Below, one piece after another: positions 7,065 through 13,156 of a stretch of 28,503 nucleotides of DNA. Made by a program: the position numbers and the translations under genes. This DNA comes from a virus. The notes below the pieces were generated by a model. It searched no databases. It was not told where the DNA came from and worked only from the letters and a program-made list of their open reading frames with translations. How positions within the stretch are numbered: the stretch's first letter is position 1; every line of letters starts with the position of its first letter. Location: IMG/VR virus record IMGVR_UViG_3300044990_000273, positions 1 through 28,503 of that record. One strand, 5' to 3'.

Positions 7065-8264
7065 ATGGCAACAGTAGAATTTAGATACGACCCAAAGAAC
7101 ACGGCATGGTTTACCGCTAATGCTGCAATGGTATTAAAAGCGGGTGAGCCTGCCTATCATGATACGACTGGCTTATTTAAGTTAGGCGATGGTGTAACGG
7201 CTTTAAGTGCCTTGTCTTTTTTACCAACGGTAAGTGCGTCAACTCCAACTATTCAACAAGTATTAACGGCTGGTCAAGTTGCAACAACAACAATAGAAAC
7301 AACGGGGTTTATTAAAACAGGCGGAACTTCATCACAGTTTTTAAAAGCAGATGGTACAGTTGATAGTAATGTTTACGGTGTTGGAAATGCTTTAACATCA
7401 AATCCTTTAAGTCAATTTGCAGCAACTACTTCATCTCAATTAGCAGGTGTAATAAGCGACGAAACAGGAAGTGGTAGTTTAGTTTTTGGAACTAGTCCAA
7501 CTTTTACAACTAATATAACTACCCCACAGATAACAGGCGTAAGTGGTAATTTAGTATTTACAAATGCAGCACAATCAAGCGGTGCTATTACTAACTTTAC
7601 TTTTACAAATGTAGCAAACACAAACCAAACCCTAGGTACTAACATTCCAAACTTTAGAGTAACAGGAGCTAACAAGCAATGGGCAACAGGTGCTTTAGCA
7701 ACACAATACTTTAATTACTTCTCAGCTAATACGGTTAGTTTTGTTGGAGCAAGTACTGCTACTAATGTTTATAATTTGTTTTGTGAAAGCCCCATAGCAG
7801 GAGTTAATGCGAGTATAACTAATAGATATGCTGCTGGGTTTGATGGGGATATTAGAATAGTAGGTAATGGGGTAGGAACAACAAATCCGTTTAGGATACA
7901 AGGTTATGTTTCAGCTCCTGCTAGTTTAACTGCATTTTATACTGCCGCCACTCCATCGGCTATAAATTATAATATAGTTTTTGATCCTACTTACACAATC
8001 GTAGGTGGCACAGTCGGTTCTTATTTTAGAGTAAATAATGTTACTAATATGCAAGTATTAAATACAGGAATAACAGTAGGATTAACAACTTCTCAAAAAA
8101 TATCTTTTTGGAACGCTACACCAATAGTACAACCTACAACGGCTGTGGCTGCTGCTACCGTTGTAAGCGGAACAGGCGGAAACGTTAAGCACGATGATAC
8201 TTTTGATGGGTACACACTTGAAAAAATAGTAAGGGCTTTAAGAACAATCGGATTGCTAGCATAA
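7065..8264 (+). CDS. Tail fibre / receptor-binding-like protein
   Basis: This 399-residue protein starts one base after the preceding gene. Residues 1 to 55 (AGEPAYHDTTGLFKLGDGVT) form the short beta module found at the N-terminus of many phage fibres. It is followed by a low-complexity region rich in Thr, Ser, Gly and Asn with SSQFLKADGT and SGSLVFGTSPTFTTN, motifs common in trimeric fibre shafts. The C-terminus (DDTFDGYTLEKIVRALRTIG) resembles the closing helix of related fibres. It probably recognises the host surface. The central variable region is where receptor specificity would lie. No enzymatic depolymerase motif is visible. The gene ends the virion cluster before the lysis genes. Confidence 0.75.
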   Translation: MATVEFRYDPKNTAWFTANAAMVLKAGEPAYHDTTGLFKLGDGVTALSALSFLPTVSASTPTIQQVLTAGQVATTTIETTGFIKTGGTSSQFLKADGTVDSNVYGVGNALTSNPLSQFAATTSSQLAGVISDETGSGSLVFGTSPTFTTNITTPQITGVSGNLVFTNAAQSSGAITNFTFTNVANTNQTLGTNIPNFRVTGANKQWATGALATQYFNYFSANTVSFVGASTATNVYNLFCESPIAGVNASITNRYAAGFDGDIRIVGNGVGTTNPFRIQGYVSAPASLTAFYTAATPSAINYNIVFDPTYTIVGGTVGSYFRVNNVTNMQVLNTGITVGLTTSQKISFWNATPIVQPTTAVAAATVVSGTGGNVKHDDTFDGYTLEKIVRALRTIGLLA

Positions 8265-8282
8265 TTTTATTATATTTACAGC

Positions 8283-8459
8283 ATGAAAACAGATTTAAAA
8301 AAAGTTGAAGAGGTTGCAGCAACCACACCAACACAAAAGAAAATTGAAGACTATTCTACAACTGAATTAAAAGCATTAGTTTATGATTCACTTGCTACTA
8401 TTGAAGCCCAACAAGCTAACATTAAATTCATAAATGAGGAATTAAAAAAACGTGGGTAA
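8283..8459 (+). CDS. 58-residue coiled-coil protein, function unknown
   Basis: ATG at 8283 opens a 58-residue charged protein (MKTDLKKVEEVAATTPTQKK, ending NEELKKRG). The second half is a predicted amphipathic helix. The AT-rich TTATTATATTTACAGC just upstream of the ATG resembles a promoter -10 region, but no good -33 partner is present. The stop overlaps the GTG start of the next gene by eight bases. Small helical proteins at the junction of fibre and lysis genes are common in this phage type. No function can be assigned. Confidence 0.55.
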   Translation: MKTDLKKVEEVAATTPTQKKIEDYSTTELKALVYDSLATIEAQQANIKFINEELKKRG

Positions 8460-8802
8460 ATTATTAATAATATTTTTGTTATCGTCTATTTGTGTTAAGT
8501 CGCAGATAGACGATAAAACAAAACACTTTTACGCTGGTTTTGGAATTACAGTACTAACAGCCGAAGTTACTAATCAAATGATTGATAAACCGTTTCTAAG
8601 TGCTTTAACGGGCTTTGTAGCCGGTACAACGGCAGGGATATTAAAAGAGGTTGTTTGGGATAGAAAGATGGATAGGGGCGTATATTCTAATAAAGATATG
8701 GGCATGACTATTTGGGGCGCAGCTTGCGGTGCTTTAGTCATTAGAGTAAGATTTGATTTACAAGATAAAAAGAAAAACAAAGCACTATATTATTATGAAT
8801 GA
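8452..8802 (+). CDS. YfiM/DUF2279-like membrane-associated protein, GTG start
   Basis: This 116-residue protein starts with GTG at 8452. Residues 1 to 18 (MGKLLIIFLLSSICVKSQ) look like a signal peptide or signal anchor. The rest reads DDKTKHFYAGFGITVLTAE, then GFVAGTTAGILKEVVWD and a Gly/Ala-rich helix with WGAACGALVI. This resembles the DUF2279/YfiM family (His in a K-H-F context, Gly-rich membrane helices). Its position at the head of the lysis cluster suggests an envelope role. GTG is chosen because it gives the hydrophobic N-terminus and overlaps the previous stop by eight bases; no ATG lies nearby. Confidence 0.6.
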   Translation: MGKLLIIFLLSSICVKSQIDDKTKHFYAGFGITVLTAEVTNQMIDKPFLSALTGFVAGTTAGILKEVVWDRKMDRGVYSNKDMGMTIWGAACGALVIRVRFDLQDKKKNKALYYYE

Positions 8803-9046
8803 GGTTTCTAAATTAAGATTTGAATTTAAAGAGGTTGCTTATATTGTTGCGGCCGCAATAGCTTATTTTACTCAACTATCTATTTTGTCTAACAAAATTG
8901 AAATCTATAAAAGCAAAAGCGATCTAACTTTTCAAGCGCATGACTTTAGAATTTCAGCTTTAGAAGTTAATTTTAAAGTAAACAGTTTTCCTAAGCAAGT
9001 TGCAACGTTGCCAACAAGTCCAACAATAAAAGGAGAAGATGAATAA
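8795..9046 (+). CDS. Single-pass membrane protein of the lysis cluster
   Basis: I start this at ATG 8795, which overlaps the preceding stop by eight bases and gives 83 residues. An in-frame start at 8753 would only lengthen the overlap. Residues 10 to 27 (FKEVAYIVAAAIAYFTQL) form one membrane segment. It is followed by a helical, charged region and a Pro/Thr-rich end. One N-terminal membrane helix with a periplasmic coiled coil fits an inner-membrane spanin subunit or a holin accessory. The stop overlaps the endolysin start by one base. Role inferred from position. Confidence 0.6.
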   Translation: MNEVSKLRFEFKEVAYIVAAAIAYFTQLSILSNKIEIYKSKSDLTFQAHDFRISALEVNFKVNSFPKQVATLPTSPTIKGEDE

Positions 9047-9453
9047 TGAATATATCCGAACACATAACATTAGAGGAGGCAATATTAAGCCCAACAGCTT
9101 TAAGATTAGGCATAGATAACAAACCTAATAATGCTCAACTTAATAATATGGAAAAGGTGGCAGACTTTTGTTTTGAGCCTTTGCGTAAATGGTATGGCAA
9201 GCCTATTAAAATTAATAGTTTCTTTAGAAATGAAAAACTAAACAAGGCAGTTAAAGGTTCTAAAACTTCACAACATTGTACCGGTGAGGCAATGGATATT
9301 AGCGCAGGAAGTAAAGAAGAAAATAAAAAGTTATTTGATTGGTGTAAAGCTAATTTATATTTCGATCAATTAATTAATGAATACGATTATAGCTGGGTGC
9401 ATATCAGTTATAAAATGAGTGGAAATAGAAACATGGTTTTAATAATTACATAA
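9046..9453 (+). CDS. Peptidase M15 endolysin (D-Ala-D-Ala carboxypeptidase type)
   Basis: This 135-residue protein matches the small M15A-type peptidases used as endolysins. These cleave peptide bonds in peptidoglycan to release progeny. The zinc ligands are visible: His77 and Asp84 in SQHCTGEAMDI, and His119 in WVHIS. The family's SFFRNEKLN stretch lies at about 58 to 66. It has no signal peptide, so it needs the holin encoded directly downstream to reach the cell wall. The gene has a one-base overlap with the upstream membrane gene and a one-base gap to the holin gene, forming a compact lysis operon. Assignment is firm from the ligand pattern. Confidence 0.9.
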   Translation: MNISEHITLEEAILSPTALRLGIDNKPNNAQLNNMEKVADFCFEPLRKWYGKPIKINSFFRNEKLNKAVKGSKTSQHCTGEAMDISAGSKEENKKLFDWCKANLYFDQLINEYDYSWVHISYKMSGNRNMVLIIT

Positions 9454-9454
9454 T

Positions 9455-9937
9455 ATGCCTTTACCAAAATTCATAACAAACATATTAGCAGGAGGTGGCT
9501 CTAAGTTAATAGAAACAATTAGCAATACAGTTGATGAGTTTACTTTATCTAAAGAAGAAAAGGAAGCTATTAAATTAAAACTAATTGAGGAAGCTAATAA
9601 ACACACTCAGTTAATGGAAGTTGAATTAACTAAGCAAATGGATATTGAGCAGAAAGAAATGGACTCAGCTCGTAAGCGTGAAATTGATATTGCGACAAGT
9701 GATAAAGCACCTTTATTAAATAAAATCATTACACCTATATTAGCCTTATTAGTTTTAGGCAGTACCTTTATATTTTGGTACATTATTATATTTAAAGATT
9801 TAGAGCCACACAAAGAAGTATTAGTAAGCGGTATAATTGGCAGCTTAACAACTATTTCAATGGGAGTGATAGGTTATTACTTTGGAAGTTCAATAGGCTC
9901 TAAAGACAAACAAACGTTATTAGACAAACTAAAATAA
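9455..9937 (+). CDS. Holin, 3TM family type
   Basis: This 160-residue protein has an N-terminal part with FTLSKEEKEAIKLKLIEEAN, a long charged helix ending in SARKREIDIATSD, and two clear hydrophobic segments at about 87 to 111 (LNKIITPILALLVLGSTFIF) and 122 to 145 (SGIIGSLTTISMGVIGYYFG). It closes with GSSIGSKDKQ, a signature of this holin group. Such holins form lesions in the inner membrane at the programmed lysis time and let the endolysin out. It lies one base after the endolysin and just before a bidirectional terminator, so it is the last gene of the late rightward operon. Only two membrane helices are obvious by eye. Confidence 0.85.
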   Translation: MPLPKFITNILAGGGSKLIETISNTVDEFTLSKEEKEAIKLKLIEEANKHTQLMEVELTKQMDIEQKEMDSARKREIDIATSDKAPLLNKIITPILALLVLGSTFIFWYIIIFKDLEPHKEVLVSGIIGSLTTISMGVIGYYFGSSIGSKDKQTLLDKLK

Positions 9938-9942
9938 AAAAA

Positions 9943-9963
9943 CCTAGCTTTCTTAGGGCTAGG
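9943..9963. terminator. Bidirectional intrinsic terminator
   Basis: CCTAGC (9943-9948) and GCTAGG (9958-9963) make a 6-bp stem with a 9-base loop, between the holin gene and the convergent minus-strand lipoprotein gene. On the minus strand the stem is followed by seven T and then ATTTTAG, a strong terminator for the leftward genes. On the plus strand CGTTTTA follows, a weaker terminator for the late operon. Confidence 0.8.
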
Positions 9964-9996
9964 CGTTTTAGGTGGGATGCTTTTAGTTAAGTAGTT

Positions 9997-10179
9997 TTAC
10001 TCAGCACAATAAATGCATTTACTTTTAATTTCTATTAATTGTGTGTTTGCCTTTAAATATTGCGTACGGTAATATAGTATATCTTTATTAGCTTGGTCTA
10101 ATTTAGCCTGCAATATAATAACATCTTTTGAATTGCCAGAGCAACTTGTTAAGGCTACTATTAGTATTAAGTATTTCAT
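9997..10179 (-). CDS. Small lipoprotein, outer-spanin candidate
   Basis: This 60-residue protein has a short signal peptide (MKYLILIVALTSC) with a lipobox LTSC, so Cys13 would be lipidated. The rest is a helical, coiled-coil-like stretch (IILQAKLDQANKDILYYRTQ) and a C-terminal Cys pair (CIYC). Outer spanins are small lipoproteins of this kind that help disrupt the outer membrane of Gram-negative hosts. The gene lies next to the lysis operon but on the opposite strand, and is read with the unknown gene at 10181-10495. It could instead be an early superinfection-exclusion lipoprotein, since it comes from the divergent early promoter. Confidence 0.6.
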   Translation of the reverse strand: MKYLILIVALTSCSGNSKDVIILQAKLDQANKDILYYRTQYLKANTQLIEIKSKCIYCAE

Positions 10180-10180
10180 C

Positions 10181-10495
10181 TTAAAACCTCTCTTCGCTAT
10201 ATTCTAATTGAATAGAACCATTAATAAAATCTTCAATATATTGTTTTAAATTATACATTCTTTCATCTTTATGAATTCTAAAATAGTCGTCTGCTTCAAT
10301 ATATTTAGGCTCTCTTTCGATGGTCGGATCTATTTCGCTATCTGTTATAATACCATCATACCATTTAAAGTAAACGGTAAATAAGTTGTTTTTATCCTCG
10401 ATGGTAAATTCAAGGCATTTACGAGGGTCTATATTAGAGCTTTCAATTTCGTAACTTAATATAGTGGCTAATTGGTTTGTTGTTATTTGTTTCAT
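10181..10495 (-). CDS. Conserved-looking protein of unknown function
   Basis: This 104-residue acidic protein starts at 10495 and reads leftward, with its stop one base before the lipoprotein start. It begins with a helix (ITTNQLATILSYEIESS), followed by beta strands (LEFTIEDKNNLFTVYFKWYD) and a long C-terminal helix (MYNLKQYIEDFINGSIQLEY). I recognise no family. It is transcribed divergently from the RHH regulator across a shared 155-base intergenic region, so it may be controlled by the same regulator. Confidence 0.6.
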   Translation of the reverse strand: MKQITTNQLATILSYEIESSNIDPRKCLEFTIEDKNNLFTVYFKWYDGIITDSEIDPTIEREPKYIEADDYFRIHKDERMYNLKQYIEDFINGSIQLEYSEERF

Positions 10496-10519
10496 ATTGT
10501 TTGGTTTTTAATTATACGT

Positions 10520-10527
10520 CAAAGATA
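10520..10527 (-). promoter_or_regulatory. Leftward -7 promoter element
   Basis: On the minus strand TATCTTTG matches the Bacteroidetes TAnnTTTG element and lies 25 bases before the start codon at 10495. The -33 region (about 10545-10550) is poor, with TTTA in place of TTTG. It is a likely promoter for the two leftward genes, perhaps needing an activator. Confidence 0.5.
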
Positions 10528-10598
10528 TATAATTAATTTGGTTTAAAGTGTTAAATTATAATTATAGTTATAAACAATTAGAATGTTAATAACTTTAT

Positions 10599-10614
10599 AA
10601 TTGTAATTACAATT
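10599..10614. promoter_or_regulatory. Perfect 16-bp palindrome, operator candidate
   Basis: AATTGTAATTACAATT reads the same on both strands and covers the rightward -33 TTG (10601-10603). A dimeric repressor bound here would block RNA polymerase. The first gene of the operon encodes a ribbon-helix-helix protein, so autoregulation is the simplest idea. Shorter AT palindromes also occur at about 10551-10572. Confidence 0.55.
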
Positions 10615-10630
10615 TAATGTTGTATATTTG
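10601..10630 (+). promoter_or_regulatory. Rightward early promoter
   Basis: TTG (10601-10603), 19 bases, then TATATTTG (10623-10630) fits the Bacteroidetes housekeeping promoter. The ATG of the RHH gene is 20 bases beyond the -7 element, which gives a short leader without visible structure. This is probably the main early promoter for the genes from 10651 onward. Confidence 0.7.
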
Positions 10631-10650
10631 TAGAAACTTAAAACAACTAT

Positions 10651-10791
10651 ATGGCAAAGAAACAAATTACATGGCAATTAGATGAAGCTATTATTAATAA
10701 GATAAAAGCTAAAGCTAAAAAAAAGAAAGTAGCTATTCAGGTTATAGCTAACGAATTATTAATAAAAGGATTTGAATATGACGGAGTATAA
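10651..10791 (+). CDS. Ribbon-helix-helix DNA-binding regulator (Arc/CopG type)
   Basis: This 46-residue protein reads KKQITWQLDEAIINKIKAKA, followed by a Lys-rich turn and VAIQVIANELLIKGFE. One N-terminal strand with alternating polar residues, helix, turn and helix ending in LL.KGF is the layout of minimal RHH repressors. These dimerise and insert the strand into the DNA major groove. As first gene of the early operon, 20 bases after the promoter, and with a perfect palindrome over the -33 box, it likely represses its own promoter and perhaps the divergent one. Its end overlaps the next gene by 14 bases. Confidence 0.7.
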   Translation: MAKKQITWQLDEAIINKIKAKAKKKKVAIQVIANELLIKGFEYDGV

Positions 10792-11191
10792 AATATATAC
10801 GTTAACGTGTCCGTTAGACGGTCAAGTTAAATATGTTGGCAGAACATATAGCGCTAATTTAAAGACTAGATTAGACAATCATTATAGCGGTTGCGAGGGG
10901 ACTTTAAAAAAACTACTTTGGATTGAGAAACTTAGAACTGAAAATGTAAGACCTATAATTGAAGTTGTGGAAACTATAAATACTGATAGCAAAAAAGTTA
11001 TAGACGAAACAGAAAGCTATTGGATTAATCAATTTAAACAATGGGGTTTTAATTTAGTAAACGGAACTCATTACGCTCAAAACAAACGTAAATATATTAG
11101 CCCATCTGAATACGCTTTATTAAGAGAAAAAGAATACAACAATTATCAAATAGAAATAAATTTACTAACTAAACACGCTGATAGAAAATGA
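10778..11191 (+). CDS. GIY-YIG nuclease-domain protein
   Basis: The 137-residue protein from ATG 10778 has the GIY-YIG pattern: KIYTLTCP at 5-12, VKYVGRT at 17-23, a conserved Arg near 31 in KTRLDNHY, a Glu in the DETESYWI helix near 76-78, and GFNLVNGT. A TTG at 10772 in the same frame is also possible, but the ATG gives a normal domain start. It has no obvious NUMOD or other homing DNA-binding module, only a short C-terminal helix. It may be a DNA-processing or anti-host nuclease rather than a homing enzyme. It overlaps the RHH gene by 14 bases and the next gene by four (ATGA). Confidence 0.75.
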   Translation: MTEYKIYTLTCPLDGQVKYVGRTYSANLKTRLDNHYSGCEGTLKKLLWIEKLRTENVRPIIEVVETINTDSKKVIDETESYWINQFKQWGFNLVNGTHYAQNKRKYISPSEYALLREKEYNNYQIEINLLTKHADRK

Positions 11192-11724
11192 AAAACAACG
11201 AAGAATTAAAACAGACCATCATCGAAAAATGTGATGCGCTTAAAAAAGAATTGCTTAGTAAAATTGAGCCTGAGTTTGAAGTGGGGAAGTGGTATATACA
11301 AGATAATGGAGTTCTTAATAATTACCAATTAAACAATAAAAGTTATGGTATATCTTTATATAAAGATTGGGTAATTGATAACGCTTGGTTTAAAAGAGAA
11401 CGCAGTGAGTTTAAAAGAGAAGCCACCCCATCCGAAGTTGAAACAGCTTTGATAAATGAGGCTAAGAAGAGGGGGTTTAAAGATGGCTTAAGATTAGATA
11501 GAAGTAATTTAATTCATAATACTTGTAAAACAACAATAGATAGAGGAAGTGATAACTTTGAATGGGATGGTAAAATGTTACAGTTAAACGGCTCTTCTAT
11601 TTTTGAACATGGGAATTGGGCTACTATTGTAACAGAAAAGACAAGCGAAGAGTGGGCAATGGAATATTCAAATAATTTATTAAATTGGCTTAATAAAAAC
11701 AACCTTAAAATCACAAAGAAATGA
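11188..11724 (+). CDS. Phage protein of unknown function
   Basis: This 178-residue protein starts with a helix (LKQTIIEKCDALKKELLSKI), then FEVGKWYIQDNGVLNNYQ, and a central ATPSEVETALINEAKKRGFK segment. The GKWY and EVE.ALI..AKKRGFK patterns are familiar from small proteins in early regions of Bacteroidetes phages, none with a known role. The middle part looks like beta strands that could bind a ligand, and the end is a helix (WAMEYSNNLLNWLNKNN). It is coupled by ATGA overlaps to the genes before and after it, so it belongs to the early operon. Confidence 0.6.
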   Translation: MKNNEELKQTIIEKCDALKKELLSKIEPEFEVGKWYIQDNGVLNNYQLNNKSYGISLYKDWVIDNAWFKRERSEFKREATPSEVETALINEAKKRGFKDGLRLDRSNLIHNTCKTTIDRGSDNFEWDGKMLQLNGSSIFEHGNWATIVTEKTSEEWAMEYSNNLLNWLNKNNLKITKK

Positions 11725-11855
11725 TAGAGTTATTAATCTTTATGTTTGTATTTGGTATAGGTCTACTAATTACAATTATGTGTTATCCACACATTGGTAT
11801 AATTATTCACGATGCTATCTCTAATTGGTGGCATAAATACATTATGAGAAAATGA
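11721..11855 (+). CDS. 44-residue membrane peptide
   Basis: ATG at 11721 overlaps the preceding stop as ATGA. Residues 2 to 21 (IELLIFMFVFGIGLLITIM) form one strongly hydrophobic segment, followed by YPHIGIIIHDAISNWWHKY. It has a single membrane span and a basic C-terminus. Its stop overlaps the next start as ATGA. Early phage membrane peptides of this size sometimes block superinfection or host functions; that is only a possibility here. No family recognised. Confidence 0.6.
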   Translation: MIELLIFMFVFGIGLLITIMCYPHIGIIIHDAISNWWHKYIMRK

Positions 11856-11953
11856 TATGGATTGCAGTAGTAAGCATAGTAACGCTAGGCGTTATTAGTT
11901 ACATGATTAAAGATAATGAATATGATGAATGGACTAAAAATAAAAACAAATGA
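11852..11953 (+). CDS. 33-residue membrane peptide
   Basis: ATG at 11852 overlaps the preceding stop as ATGA, and its own stop overlaps the next start as ATGA. The peptide starts MIWIAVVSIVTLGVISYMI, a single membrane helix, and ends in a charged tail. The coupled pair of micro-membrane genes (11721 and 11852) with exact four-base overlaps on both sides argues that both are translated, despite their size. Confidence 0.55.
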   Translation: MIWIAVVSIVTLGVISYMIKDNEYDEWTKNKNK

Positions 11954-12360
11954 GACTATACACTAAATATAACTTTGATAAATTAGAACTTAATAGGGCT
12001 ACATTTATACGTGGCGTTTGCCAAAACATCAGAGTAAGTTCAAACCATTACTCGGAAAAATACAACGTTAAATTTAAGATTAAAAAAGTAGGCGATGGTG
12101 CAATGGTTACTTTAATTGAGGGAGTACAGCCTTTAATTAAAGAACGTCAAACTAGGGAGATTGAAAAGGATAATTTTATGACTAAATCGGATATGGTTAT
12201 TAAATTAGATCGTTCGCAAATAGAAACTTTAATAGCTCATAGAAACAACCTAGACTACCGAGTAATTAACAACATAGACTTATACACAGATAAATGTGTG
12301 TTCTTTGAAAAGTCAAGAGAAATAACTAAATTTATAAATTCAAATCAAAACATAAAATAA
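11950..12360 (+). CDS. Unknown early protein
   Basis: This 136-residue basic protein begins MRLYTKYNFDKLELNRATFI, then YNVKFKIKKVGDGAMVTLIE, and a later helix with SDMVIKLDRSQIETLIAHRN. The first part looks like a small alpha/beta domain. The second is helical and Lys/Arg-rich, which would suit nucleic-acid binding. It precedes the ssDNA-binding protein gene by seven bases, so a role in recombination or replication is possible. I know no family for it. Confidence 0.55.
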   Translation: MRLYTKYNFDKLELNRATFIRGVCQNIRVSSNHYSEKYNVKFKIKKVGDGAMVTLIEGVQPLIKERQTREIEKDNFMTKSDMVIKLDRSQIETLIAHRNNLDYRVINNIDLYTDKCVFFEKSREITKFINSNQNIK

Positions 12361-12367
12361 AACAAAC

Positions 12368-12730
12368 ATGGAAATCACAGGCACAATCAAAGAGGTATTC
12401 GCAACCCAAACAATTAGCGAAAAGTTTAAAAAGCGTGAATTTGTACTAACGACAGACGGAAGTACGCCGTACCCAAACCATCTATTAATTCAAGTTACTA
12501 ATGCAAAATGTGACTTATTAAATAGCTATTCAAGTGGTGATGAGGTTACAGTTAGCATAAATTTGCGAGGCAGGGAATATCAAAACCCAACTAAAGGAAC
12601 TCAGTATTTTAATAGTATTGAGGCTTGGGCTATAAAAGGTGTTAGTCAATTTACTAAACCAGCTCCAAACGTACAGGCTGAAAATCATAACTTTGTAGGT
12701 AGTAATGATAGTGATCCGCTTCCTTTTTAG
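12368..12730 (+). CDS. DUF3127-type single-stranded DNA-binding protein
   Basis: This 120-residue protein starts MEITGTIKEVFATQTISEKF, followed by KREFVLTT and YPNHLLIQVTNAKCDLL, then GDEVTVSINLRGREY. This is the OB-fold pattern of DUF3127, which serves as an SSB-like protein in Bacteroidetes and their phages. The C-terminus is flexible and ends NDSDPLPF, an acidic, hydrophobic tip like that of bacterial SSB (DDDIPF). In SSB that tip recruits replication and recombination partners. It is encoded just before the ERF annealing protein's operon, which fits a shared job on single-stranded DNA. The stop is followed at once by a promoter and leader. Confidence 0.8.
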   Translation: MEITGTIKEVFATQTISEKFKKREFVLTTDGSTPYPNHLLIQVTNAKCDLLNSYSSGDEVTVSINLRGREYQNPTKGTQYFNSIEAWAIKGVSQFTKPAPNVQAENHNFVGSNDSDPLPF

Positions 12731-12739
12731 CAAAATAAA

Positions 12740-12771
12740 TTTGTAGGTTAAATAAATAATACTTACATTTG
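12740..12771 (+). promoter_or_regulatory. Bacteroidetes-type promoter before leader 1
   Basis: TTTG (12740-12743), 20 bases, TACATTTG (12764-12771) matches the consensus. AGGTTA (12745-12750) and TAACCT (12772-12777) form an inverted repeat that brackets the spacer and -7 element and could bind a regulator. Transcription should begin near 12776, just before the structured leader. Confidence 0.7.
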
Positions 12772-12778
12772 TAACCTA

Positions 12779-12871
12779 ATCACCGCCAAGATGAAAAATA
12801 ATTCAAAACATAACCCTCTATTTTGTGAGCTTTACTTGGCGGTGAGCTTACTTAATAGGGGGTTTCTTTTT
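12779..12871 (+). ncRNA. Leader RNA 1: 5' loop complementary to terminator-hairpin loop
   Basis: CACCGCCAAG (12781-12790) is exactly complementary to CTTGGCGGTG (12835-12844). The second segment lies in the apical loop of a long hairpin. Its stems are AACCCTCTATT/AATAGGGGGTT (12812-12822 with 12854-12864, one G-T pair) and GTGAGCT/AGCTTAC (12825-12831 with 12845-12851, one G-T pair), with a TT/TT internal loop. TCTTTTT follows at 12865-12871, so the hairpin can act as a terminator. A weak 3-bp stem (TCA/TGA) frames the 5' segment. The T tract ends 12 bases before ATG 12884. Same design as 17122-17202 and 20320-20399. Confidence 0.65.
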
Positions 12872-12883
12872 AAAAACAATCTT

Positions 12884-13156
12884 ATGAAAATTACATTAAC
12901 AGAAAAAACAGAAACAACAAGGGAAATTGAGTTAACACTTCCTTATTACTCTAAAGCACCTTTAGACTTATTTTATTACAAAGTATTAAGCGAAAACTAC
13001 ATGGTAAAATTAACTCATTGCTCAAACGATTATTGTATTGAAACTACAAAGTACACAATAACATCAGCATTTTATGATGATAGAATTGTTATTACAGAAG
13101 AAGAATTTAATAATAAATTTAATGAATTACTAACCTTAATTAACTCAGCGAAATAA
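12884..13156 (+). CDS. Unknown protein upstream of the ERF gene
   Basis: I start this 90-residue protein at ATG 12884, after the leader's T tract. It reads MKITLTEKTETTREIELTLP, then PLDLFYYKVLSENYMVKLTH, and a C-terminal helix EEFNNKFNELLTLINSAK. It looks like a small alpha/beta protein, and I recognise no family. The frame is open through the leader back to ATG 12791, which would add 31 residues coded by the hairpins. I reject that start because the added residues merely translate the RNA structure. The 12-base gap from T tract to ATG equals that of the other two leaders. Its stop overlaps the ERF start by one base. Confidence 0.6.
   Translation: MKITLTEKTETTREIELTLPYYSKAPLDLFYYKVLSENYMVKLTHCSNDYCIETTKYTITSAFYDDRIVITEEEFNNKFNELLTLINSAK

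Noticed and set aside
7436-7675. Minus-strand frame inside the fibre gene
   Set aside because: It results from Thr/Asn/Gly-rich fibre codons and has no features of its own.
12791-12883. N-terminal extension of the 12884 gene
   Set aside because: The added 31 codons are the two arms of the leader hairpins, and the start at 12884 matches the T-tract-to-ATG spacing of the other leaders. Kept only as a finding.
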